From Bacteroidaceae bacterium (GTDB lineage Bacteria > Bacteroidota > Bacteroidia > Bacteroidales > CHK158-818): a stretch of DNA of 14,870 nt. This document shows positions 9,323 to 14,870 of this stretch, in pieces. The position numbers were made by a program, and so were the translations under genes. The notes under the pieces were generated by a model. It saw only the letters and a program-made list of their open reading frames with translations, had not been told where the DNA came from and made no database searches. The stretch spans positions 1 to 14,870 of the forward strand of contig JAFUKV010000015.1 in NCBI GenBank assembly GCA_017467745.1, given 5' to 3'. The first letter of the stretch is position 1. Every line of letters begins with the position of its first letter.

Positions 9323-10174
9323 TTATTTTTCATTTATCCCCGCTTGAAAAAATATCGGTTCTTTTCGCTTTTTCATAGTCCGATACAGTATCGGGGCAAA
9401 GGGTGTTTGATAGCTTCTGGCAGTCTGTGGACAACCTTTAACGCATGCACAACACTTTATACACAATTCAGGATTTGAAAACGACGGCTGACGAATGTCA
9501 ATGGCTCCTGTGGGACATATTTGAGCACATACGCCGCAATCTGTACATTTTTCCAGATCGGTATTTGGCGCCAGAGATAATGGAGCATGTTTAATTTTTA
9601 ACGCAACTATTACAGAAGCGAAAAAGCGTAACATGGCAAAATCATTCGCTGGCGATTTTAACTTATTTGGATTGATAGGTTGAACAACATCAATAGACGG
9701 ACATGTTTGTAAAAACGACAATATTTTTTGCCCTATTTGCACAGCTGTATTTTCGTCTTTGCCGTCGGGACGTCCATTTGCTATCGGGTACAGATCGCTA
9801 CTATATGAATGTTCACCGATAAAGGCCACTGCCGCTATGGGTATAAATCCGTGTTCCACACACCAAGAGTTCAATTCAGACAAAGTATTTCCATAACTTC
9901 TGTTTCCATATACAGCTATAATAATGGCAGGCGTATTTTCTCCCGAAAAATGGTGAAGCCGTTCAATTGCCGTAGGAGCGATATGCCCTCCGTAAACCGG
10001 AACAGCAATAATAGCCAATTCATGGCTTTTTATAACCTCTTTATCAGGAATACCAACAGTTAGGTCAATATCTCGTTTTAGTATGTCCTCAAAATCTCGA
10101 CTAACGGCATGAGCTATTTTTCGAGATGTTTTTGTTGGAGAAAAATATATATGGCAAACAGACTCTATCTTCAT
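9323..10174 (-). CDS. EFR1-type flavodoxin-like protein with two [4Fe-4S] ferredoxin motifs
   Basis: 283 aa, likely a cytoplasmic electron-transfer protein. The N-terminal part has a flavodoxin-like fold: the strand and phosphate loop IYFSPTKTSRKIA (about 9-21), AVPVYGGHIAPTA (57-69) and AVYGNRSYGNTLSE (87-100). The C-terminal part carries two classical CxxCxxCxxxCP motifs, C210/C213/C216/C220 and C238/C241/C244/C248, enough for two [4Fe-4S] clusters; an extra C242 sits inside the second. The fusion matches the EFR1 family. Donor and acceptor are unknown. It lies 14 nt after a DUF6125-type gene and 5 nt before a lipoprotein gene, so it is probably cotranscribed with nadE. The flavin is inferred from the fold, not seen. 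Confidence 0.88.
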   Translation of the reverse strand: MKIESVCHIYFSPTKTSRKIAHAVSRDFEDILKRDIDLTVGIPDKEVIKSHELAIIAVPVYGGHIAPTAIERLHHFSGENTPAIIIAVYGNRSYGNTLSELNSWCVEHGFIPIAAVAFIGEHSYSSDLYPIANGRPDGKDENTAVQIGQKILSFLQTCPSIDVVQPINPNKLKSPANDFAMLRFFASVIVALKIKHAPLSLAPNTDLEKCTDCGVCAQICPTGAIDIRQPSFSNPELCIKCCACVKGCPQTARSYQTPFAPILYRTMKKRKEPIFFQAGINEK

Positions 10175-10188
10175 AATTTATAGCAATT

Positions 10189-10704
10189 TTATTCTTTTTG
10201 TAATGTAAATTTCCAAATACAATTGCAACTGCTATCCGTTACGTCCGGATGACAACTGACTGCTTCTGTTTTAAATCGGTTATCTATGGTTTTTGCAAAA
10301 TAGGTATATTCTATCAATCCGACAGGTTTACACGGATGATAGGTCATGCCTTTTCGTTTTCGTGCATCTTGCACACGGCAAGTAATTACTTTATAAATTA
10401 TCGTATCATCGCTCTCTTGTACTATACAATCCTTGCTCAATAAAGCGTAAAAACGAAACGATAACGCTTTTTTCAGTCCCTCCACCCCTGCCTGTTCCGG
10501 CAATCCGAGAAACGATTTTATCCGTCGAGCTTCTATCTCCGTATAACGTCTCCATGCGTTGGCATCGTGTTCTAACGCTTCGGCTATTCCATATTTATTT
10601 TCTATCGACTGAAACCAAAGGCCGTCTAACGCTAACCAATTTTTAGCGTATATGCTGCATAGCTTTATTAATTGCTCTTTTGAAAGGTTTTGAATAAGTT
10701 CCAT
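10189..10704 (-). CDS. DUF6125-type conserved cytosolic protein
   Basis: 171 aa with no signal peptide or membrane segment. I recognise the pattern LSKEQLIKLCSIYAKNWLALDG near the N-terminus, AWRRYTEIEARRIKSFLGLPE (about 50-70), and a C-terminal set of Cys/His: C109, HPC at 123-125, SCHPDVTD with C151, then C160 and C162 before WKFTL. This matches proteins annotated DUF6125 or 'cytosolic protein' in Bacteroidota and other anaerobes; the biochemical role is not known to me. The clustered Cys/His residues could bind a metal or an Fe-S centre, which is inference. It starts 4 nt after the nadE stop and ends 14 nt before the ferredoxin-like gene, so translation is probably coupled in one operon. 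Confidence 0.8.
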   Translation of the reverse strand: MELIQNLSKEQLIKLCSIYAKNWLALDGLWFQSIENKYGIAEALEHDANAWRRYTEIEARRIKSFLGLPEQAGVEGLKKALSFRFYALLSKDCIVQESDDTIIYKVITCRVQDARKRKGMTYHPCKPVGLIEYTYFAKTIDNRFKTEAVSCHPDVTDSSCNCIWKFTLQKE

Positions 10705-10708
10705 AAAT

Positions 10709-12637
10709 TTATAACGTTTCTGTTTCTCTTAACCATGCTGTTGCAGAGGCATCGCTCGGCATTCTCCAATCTCCGCGAGGAGATAGACTAATAGACCCGA
10801 CTTTGGGTCCATCGGGTAATGCCGACCTTTTGAATTGTTGGGAGAAAAATCTTCGGAAAAATATCTTCAACCATTTCTTTATTGTTTCTCGGTCGTACAT
10901 TCCCTCAAAAGCCAAACAGGCTAAAAGAAAAATCTTAGTCGGGCGGAAACCGAAACGAATAAAATAATAGAGGAAAAAGTCGTGCAGCTCGTATGGGCCG
11001 ACCAAATCTTCCGTTTTTTGAGCTATTTGTCCGTTTTCATCAGCAGGTAAAAGTTCCGGGCTAATAGGTGTATCTATAATATCGAGCAGGTATTTACGGG
11101 CGGAATCGTCTCCCTTTTGATTGGCTACCCATTTTACAAGATATCGTACTAATGTTTTAGGAATACTGCTGTTTACTCCATACATAGACATGTGATCTCC
11201 GTTATATGTCGCCCAGCCAAGAGCCAATTCCGACAAATCTCCAGTACCTATTACCAATCCGTTTATCCGGTTAGCCACATCCATTAATATCTGAGTACGT
11301 TCACGCGCTTGGGTGTTTTCGTACGCTGCACCTCTATCATCGGCATTTAATCCTATATCTTTAAAGTGTTGCAGGCAAGCCGGTACGATAGATATTTCTT
11401 TCGTAGCGATACCGAGTGCCGCCATTAAATTAAGAGCGTTTTGATAAGTGCGATCGGTTGTTCCGAATCCCGGCATGGTAATACCTAATATTTGTCGACG
11501 CGGAATTCTCAATTTATCAAAAGCCTTTACGCACACTAATAAAGCCAATGTAGAATCTAACCCTCCTGATATGCCAATAACAGCCGTTTGTGCGTGCGTG
11601 TGCAGCAGCCTCTGCGCAAGTCCGTTTATCTGAATATTGAATATTTCGTTACACCGTTCATCCATTAATTTTTCATTTGAGGGGATGAATGGATAGGCAT
11701 CTATTTTTCTGTCGAATGTCTTTTTTTCGGTAGAAAGAAATTCCGATATTACAACTCTTCGGAATACATTTTCTTTTTTCTCGCTTCTTGTAAATGTATT
11801 TTCTTTTCTTCGAAGAGAATCCATCCGTTCTATATCTACATCGCACAATGTAAGTTGCGGGTCAAAAGAGAATCGTTCCGACTCTTTTAACACAATACCG
11901 TTTTCTGCTATGATACCATTTCCGGTAAATACCAAGTCGGTTGTAGACTCGCCGAATCCTGCCGATACATATAAATAAGCAGACATAGTACGAGCCGATT
12001 GCTGACTGATAAGCGAACGTAAATAATCGTGTTTCCCGGCCATTTCATTACTAGCCGAAATGTTTACAAGAAGGGTTGCCCCATGTAAAGCATGTTCTGT
12101 TGATGGAGGTATAGGAACCCATAAATCTTCACAAATCTCTATTCCAAAACATACAGATTTATTTTCAAAGAGCAGATCTGTTCCGAAAGGAACAGATTCT
12201 CCGCCAAAATCAATTTCCTGTGTCGGACAATCCGCACCCGAAACAAACCAACGCATTTCGTAAAATTCATTGTAGTTGGGCAGATACGTTTTCGGTACAA
12301 TGCCGTATATCTTTCCGTTTCCAAAAACAACGGCGGTATTATATAATCTATTATGTACAGATAGCGGCAGACCGGCAATACAGAGTATAGGCAGGCTCGA
12401 AGTTTGTTTTACAAGCGATTGCAGCGCATCGGCCGCATTATCGAGCAGTAACTGTTGGCTGAATAAGTCTCCACTTGTATATCCAGTAAACGACAACTCG
12501 GGAAAAGCAACAATATCGGCTCCTTTTCGCGAGGCTTCGTTTATCAAAACAAACATTTGTTCAACATTATATTGGCAGTCGGCTATTCGTACAGAAGGTA
12601 CGGCTGCTGCAACTTTAATAAAACCGGGTATTGTCAT
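10709..12637 (-). CDS. nadE: Glutamine-dependent NAD+ synthetase
   Basis: Catalyses the last step of NAD+ synthesis: deamido-NAD+ (nicotinate adenine dinucleotide) plus glutamine and ATP give NAD+. At 642 aa it is the long form, in which ammonia is released in the same protein. The N-terminal nitrilase-type glutaminase domain has all three catalytic residues: E47 in FPELSFTGY, K116 in VPKTYLPNYNEFYE and C169 in FGIEICEDLWVP. The C-terminal synthetase domain has the ATP-pyrophosphatase loop SGGLDST (357-363) and GTGDLSELALGWATYNGDH (464-482). The start at 12637 gives the usual FIKVAAAVPSVRIADC beginning. It is the first gene of a four-gene minus-strand operon and is divergent from the DNA glycosylase gene. 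It appears intact. Confidence 0.97.
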   Translation of the reverse strand: MTIPGFIKVAAAVPSVRIADCQYNVEQMFVLINEASRKGADIVAFPELSFTGYTSGDLFSQQLLLDNAADALQSLVKQTSSLPILCIAGLPLSVHNRLYNTAVVFGNGKIYGIVPKTYLPNYNEFYEMRWFVSGADCPTQEIDFGGESVPFGTDLLFENKSVCFGIEICEDLWVPIPPSTEHALHGATLLVNISASNEMAGKHDYLRSLISQQSARTMSAYLYVSAGFGESTTDLVFTGNGIIAENGIVLKESERFSFDPQLTLCDVDIERMDSLRRKENTFTRSEKKENVFRRVVISEFLSTEKKTFDRKIDAYPFIPSNEKLMDERCNEIFNIQINGLAQRLLHTHAQTAVIGISGGLDSTLALLVCVKAFDKLRIPRRQILGITMPGFGTTDRTYQNALNLMAALGIATKEISIVPACLQHFKDIGLNADDRGAAYENTQARERTQILMDVANRINGLVIGTGDLSELALGWATYNGDHMSMYGVNSSIPKTLVRYLVKWVANQKGDDSARKYLLDIIDTPISPELLPADENGQIAQKTEDLVGPYELHDFFLYYFIRFGFRPTKIFLLACLAFEGMYDRETIKKWLKIFFRRFFSQQFKRSALPDGPKVGSISLSPRGDWRMPSDASATAWLRETETL

Positions 12638-12659
12638 TGCAAATTATTTTATAACGATT

Positions 12660-12694
12660 CAAAAATAACCAAAATCGGTGGAAAATAACCCAAA
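12660..12694 (-). promoter_or_regulatory. Candidate nadE promoter with a 9-bp direct repeat
   Basis: On the minus strand TATTTTTG (12667-12660) matches the Bacteroidota -7 box TAnnTTTG and would give a leader of roughly 15 nt before the nadE ATG. A TTTG at 12694-12691 could be the -33 box, but the 23-nt spacing is longer than usual. AAAATAACC occurs twice on the plus strand (12662-12670 and 12682-12690), 20 bp apart. Confidence 0.45.
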
Positions 12695-12727
12695 CAAGCT
12701 TATTTTTCTATCCATAGACAACTAAAA

Positions 12728-12747
12728 TAAGGTATATTTGCACCTTA
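12728..12747 (+). promoter_or_regulatory. Candidate promoter -7 box inside an inverted repeat, upstream of the DNA glycosylase gene
   Basis: TATATTTG (12733-12740) matches TAnnTTTG and ends only 7 nt before the ATG at 12748, so the transcript would be leaderless or nearly so. It overlaps the inverted repeat TAAGGT (12728-12733) / ACCTTA (12742-12747), which could be an operator. I see no good -33 box. Confidence 0.45.
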
Positions 12748-13350
12748 ATGAAAAAACAATCAGAAAAAATCGTGCAAAATTCAGAAATTCATCCATTGGA
12801 GCCTTTTATTCCTAATGGAGCGAAAGTATTGATGTTGGGCAGTTTCCCGCCTAAACGGGAGAAATGGTCGATGGAGTTCTATTACCCTAATTGGCAAAAT
12901 GATATGTGGCGTATTTTCGGAATCGTTTTTTTCAACGATAAAAACTTTTTTGTAGAACCCAGGCAAAAAAAATTTCGAGAAGAGGCTATCCGTCAATTCT
13001 TAATTGAGAAAAAAATAGCCGTTAGCGATACGGCGCGAGAGGTAGTTCGCCTTCAAGATAACGCATCCGATAAGTATTTGAATATAGTCGCTCCGGTCGA
13101 TTTATCTCAATTACTAAGGCAAATTCCAATGTGCAGAGCTATTCTTACTACCGGGCAAAAGGCTTGCGAAACAGCTGCCAGTTTATTAGGAGCGGCTGTT
13201 CCGGGCGTAGGACAGCATTCTTCTTGTATTTTCGAACAACATCAAATTGTACTTTATCGTATGCCATCTTCTTCACGTGCTTATCCGTTGGCATTAGATA
13301 AAAAAGCGGAGATATACTGTCAAATGTTTACAGAATTGGATTTATTATAA
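12748..13350 (+). CDS. Uracil-DNA glycosylase superfamily protein (Mug/TDG-like)
   Basis: 200 aa, a predicted base-excision-repair DNA glycosylase. It has the opening EIHPLEPFIPNGAKVLMLGSFPP with motif A as GSFPP (31-35), then FYYPNWQNDMWRIFG (44-58) and motif B as MPSSSRAYP (172-180), which resembles the MPSSS loop of thymine-DNA glycosylase. In Mug and TDG motif A is GINPG with a catalytic Asn; here that position is not Asn, so the substrate range may differ or the family may be a separate branch. It is divergent from nadE with a 110-bp spacer. No other ATG fits before the conserved region, so the start at 12748 is likely. A 6-bp hairpin with no T-run follows (13366-13390). Confidence 0.85.
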   Translation: MKKQSEKIVQNSEIHPLEPFIPNGAKVLMLGSFPPKREKWSMEFYYPNWQNDMWRIFGIVFFNDKNFFVEPRQKKFREEAIRQFLIEKKIAVSDTAREVVRLQDNASDKYLNIVAPVDLSQLLRQIPMCRAILTTGQKACETAASLLGAAVPGVGQHSSCIFEQHQIVLYRMPSSSRAYPLALDKKAEIYCQMFTELDLL

Positions 13351-13365
13351 TCTCTCCTTAAAAAG

Positions 13366-13390
13366 CGGTAAGCGATAAAACTTTTTACCG
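13366..13390 (+). other. Weak inverted repeat after the DNA glycosylase gene
   Basis: CGGTAA (13366-13371) and TTACCG (13385-13390) form a 6-bp stem with a 13-nt loop. The neighbouring AAAAAG and CTTTTT could pair instead. There is no T-run after it, so a terminator role is uncertain. The rest of the 85-bp gap holds a GGAGA at 13426-13430, 5 nt before the next ATG and a rather good ribosome binding site for this genome. Confidence 0.3.
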
Positions 13391-13435
13391 ACGCATCTGT
13401 TTATTCTTTACGTATAGAATAAACCGGAGAATTAT

Positions 13436-14044
13436 ATGAATCATTTAATAGTATATGCTCATCCTAATACAAAGAGTTTTTGCCATGCTTTAATGCAACG
13501 AGTGGCCACATCATATAGGATGCAAGGTGGAGATGTCGTCATCTCCGACTTATATGCCATGTCATTTAATCCTGTATTATCGGATGTCGATTTAGCCATA
13601 ACAGGTTGGGAACCGTATGGTAGTGAAGTACGAACGGAACAAGATAAAATAAGCCGAGCCGATGTAATTACATTCATAGCTCCTGTCTGGTGGAACGGGT
13701 TACCGGCTATATTAAAAGGATATTTCGACAGGATATTTAAAAAGGGATTTGCTTACGGCGATATCAACGGACGAATGCAAGGTTTACTTACAGATAAAAA
13801 ATTTTTATTTATCCTCACCACTGGCGAACAAGAATCTGTTTTACGTACAAAAGGCACATTAGATGCTATAACTCGCTTGATAGATGACGGCATCTCTCAT
13901 TTCTGCGGAGTATCTCAAAGTGAGGTCTACTTTTTATGCGGTATTCCGACATTATCTGATTCTGAAAGAAAAAATATTTTAGAAGAGGTGGGTATATTGG
14001 CACGTTCATTCGCTTATGAGGAAGAACAACCTTATTATTTTTAA
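13436..14044 (+). CDS. NAD(P)H-dependent oxidoreductase, flavodoxin fold (quinone reductase family)
   Basis: 202 aa, a cytoplasmic FMN- or FAD-binding NAD(P)H dehydrogenase of the NQO1/KefF/MdaB-type flavodoxin-like superfamily, which reduces quinones or similar acceptors by two electrons. The N-terminus MNHLIVYAHPNTKSFCHAL is the flavin phosphate-binding start of the family. The strongest signature is PVWWNGLPAILKGYFDRIF (83-101) followed by GFAYG; LLTDKKFLFILTTGEQE (117-133) is the next conserved strand and loop. The ATG at 13436 is preceded by GGAGA with 5-nt spacing. The gap of 85 bp before it and 118 bp after it suggests its own transcript, though I see no clear -7 box. The physiological substrate is unknown. 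Confidence 0.9.
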   Translation: MNHLIVYAHPNTKSFCHALMQRVATSYRMQGGDVVISDLYAMSFNPVLSDVDLAITGWEPYGSEVRTEQDKISRADVITFIAPVWWNGLPAILKGYFDRIFKKGFAYGDINGRMQGLLTDKKFLFILTTGEQESVLRTKGTLDAITRLIDDGISHFCGVSQSEVYFLCGIPTLSDSERKNILEEVGILARSFAYEEEQPYYF

Positions 14045-14075
14045 ATGAAAGTTTTTATTTTGATGATATAAATTA

Positions 14076-14105
14076 TTGCAGATGAAATAAAAATAATTAC
14101 ATTTG
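14076..14105 (+). promoter_or_regulatory. Bacteroidota-type promoter of the DUF1080 gene
   Basis: TTG (14076-14078) and TACATTTG (14098-14105) are separated by exactly 19 bases, matching the TTG-N19-TAnnTTTG pattern of the main sigma factor in Bacteroidota. The expected transcription start is near 14110-14113, about 50 nt before the ATG at 14163. Confidence 0.7.
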
Positions 14106-14113
14106 CAAGCGTT

Positions 14114-14131
14114 TCCGTGCACGTGCACGGA
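14114..14131. promoter_or_regulatory. Perfect 18-bp palindrome, probable operator
   Basis: TCCGTGCACGTGCACGGA equals its own reverse complement over all 18 bases. It sits directly after the predicted transcription start of the DUF1080 gene, where a bound repressor would block transcription. G+C-rich even palindromes with a central CG are typical of LacI-family operators; the family assignment is inference. The adjoining TGCAAGCGTTTCC (14104-14116) also resembles a LacI-type half-conserved site. Confidence 0.65.
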
Positions 14132-14162
14132 TAAAGTGCTAAATATAAAATCTATTGAAATA

Positions 14163-14870
14163 ATGAGAAAAACGTTTTTATTGTTACTGACTGTAATGTT
14201 AGTGGCAAATTCGTATGCAGAAGAAAAATGGACATCTCTTTTTAACGGTAAAAACCTAAAAGGATGGAAAGTGTTGAACGGCACTGCGGAATTTAAAGTG
14301 ATTAATGGTGTGATTGTAGGTACAACAAAAAGCAATACACCAAATACTTTTTTAGCGACAACCAAATCTTACGGAGACTTCATTTTAGAGTTGGAATTTA
14401 TGGTCGATAACGGTCTAAATTCCGGAATACAATTTAGAAGCAACTCGTTAAAGACATATAATAAAGGGGTTGTACATGGATACCAATTCGAAATCGATCC
14501 GAGCGATCGAGCTTGGACGGGAGGTATATACGACGAGCAACGTCGCGGCTGGTTATATGATTTAGAAAATAATCCCACAGCTAAAACGGCATATAAACCG
14601 GCAGAGTGGAATAAAGTCAGAATAGAGGCGATAGGAAACAATATCCGCACTTATGTAAATGGTATTCCCTGTGCCGATATAGTGGATGAAACTACGGCAA
14701 CCGGTTTTATAGCTTTACAGGTGCATGGAATCGGCGCAAACGGTAAAGAAGGACAAAATGTACGGTTTAAAAATATCCGTATCATGACAGATGATTTATT
14801 AGCCAATTCTTGGAATACTCCGGATAAAATCATTCCCCAATTGAACTTGATGGATAATAAGTTGACGGAA
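14163..14870 (+). CDS. Secreted DUF1080 (3-keto-disaccharide hydrolase-like) protein, 3' partial
   Basis: The frame is open from ATG 14163 to the window edge (236 codons, no stop). The protein starts with a signal peptide, MRKTFLLLLTVMLVANSYA, with cleavage likely before E20. The DUF1080 domain follows: WTSLFNGKNLKGWKV (about 23-37), GDFILELEFMVDNGLNSGIQFR (about 71-92), HGYQFEIDPS (about 104-113), GGIYDEQRRGWLYD (about 119-132), a W-NKVRIEA segment, and FKNIRI near residue 200. The domain has a concanavalin-like beta-sandwich fold and is linked to handling of oxidised (3-keto) glycosides in Bacteroidota. After it comes a linker, PDKIIPQLNLMDNKLTE, like the one before a second DUF1080 copy in double-domain relatives, so a second copy may lie beyond the edge (inference). 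The gene has its own promoter and palindromic operator. Confidence 0.88.
   Translation, partial: MRKTFLLLLTVMLVANSYAEEKWTSLFNGKNLKGWKVLNGTAEFKVINGVIVGTTKSNTPNTFLATTKSYGDFILELEFMVDNGLNSGIQFRSNSLKTYNKGVVHGYQFEIDPSDRAWTGGIYDEQRRGWLYDLENNPTAKTAYKPAEWNKVRIEAIGNNIRTYVNGIPCADIVDETTATGFIALQVHGIGANGKEGQNVRFKNIRIMTDDLLANSWNTPDKIIPQLNLMDNKLTE

Noticed and set aside
9809..10063. 84-codon plus-strand ORF
   Set aside because: It is opposite the flavodoxin part of the EFR1-type gene, with no supporting features.
12276..12668. 130-codon plus-strand ORF opposite the nadE start
   Set aside because: It is antisense to the conserved glutaminase domain of nadE and has no recognisable features.
14006..14365. 119-codon minus-strand ORF across the DUF1080 promoter
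   Set aside because: It is antisense to the end of the oxidoreductase gene, the promoter and the DUF1080 signal peptide; the plus-strand reading is clearly the real one.
14369..14833. Two minus-strand ORFs of 93 and 60 codons at the right edge
   Set aside because: Both are shadows of the DUF1080 coding frame, which is open to the edge.

Overview
The window looks like part of a Bacteroidales chromosome (phylum Bacteroidota). Supporting signs are an A+T-rich genome, promoters of the TTG-N19-TAnnTTTG type (best case 14076-14105), few strong Shine-Dalgarno sequences, and Bacteroidales-type protein families: a four-gene RND efflux operon with two permeases, a DUF6125-type protein, an EFR1-type flavodoxin/ferredoxin protein and a secreted DUF1080 protein. 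I cannot name the species.

Positions 1-8700, plus strand: a tripartite RND efflux operon whose promoter lies left of the window. The order is periplasmic adaptor (5' end cut off by the window), inner-membrane permease 1, TolC-type outer-membrane channel, and a second, divergent permease 2 that starts at TTG. The channel gene has an in-frame TAG at codon 415 (5245-5247). The reading frame continues without interruption to 5487 and still encodes the normal C-terminus of the family. As written this is a nonsense allele, unless it is a sequencing error or is read through.

Positions 8701-9041: a gene-free stretch between convergent units, with two imperfect hairpins and short coding-looking fragments on the minus strand that I cannot identify.

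Positions 9042-12637, minus strand: a tightly packed operon (gaps of 4, 14 and 5 nt) read as nadE (glutamine-dependent NAD+ synthetase), a DUF6125-type cysteine-containing protein, an EFR1-type flavodoxin/2x[4Fe-4S] protein, and a small lipoprotein. NAD supply and an iron-sulfur electron carrier suggest a redox theme, which is inference.

Positions 12638-14870: a divergent promoter region, then on the plus strand a uracil-DNA-glycosylase-superfamily protein, a flavodoxin-fold NAD(P)H oxidoreductase, and a secreted DUF1080 (3-keto-disaccharide hydrolase-like) protein that runs off the right edge. The DUF1080 gene has the clearest promoter in the window, and a perfect 18-bp palindrome sits where its transcript should start, which suggests an operator.

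I see no CRISPR array, tRNA, rRNA, intact insertion sequence or phage genes, and no clearly undescribed system. The points most worth following are the interrupted channel gene, the DUF1080 palindrome, the paired permeases and the nadE operon.
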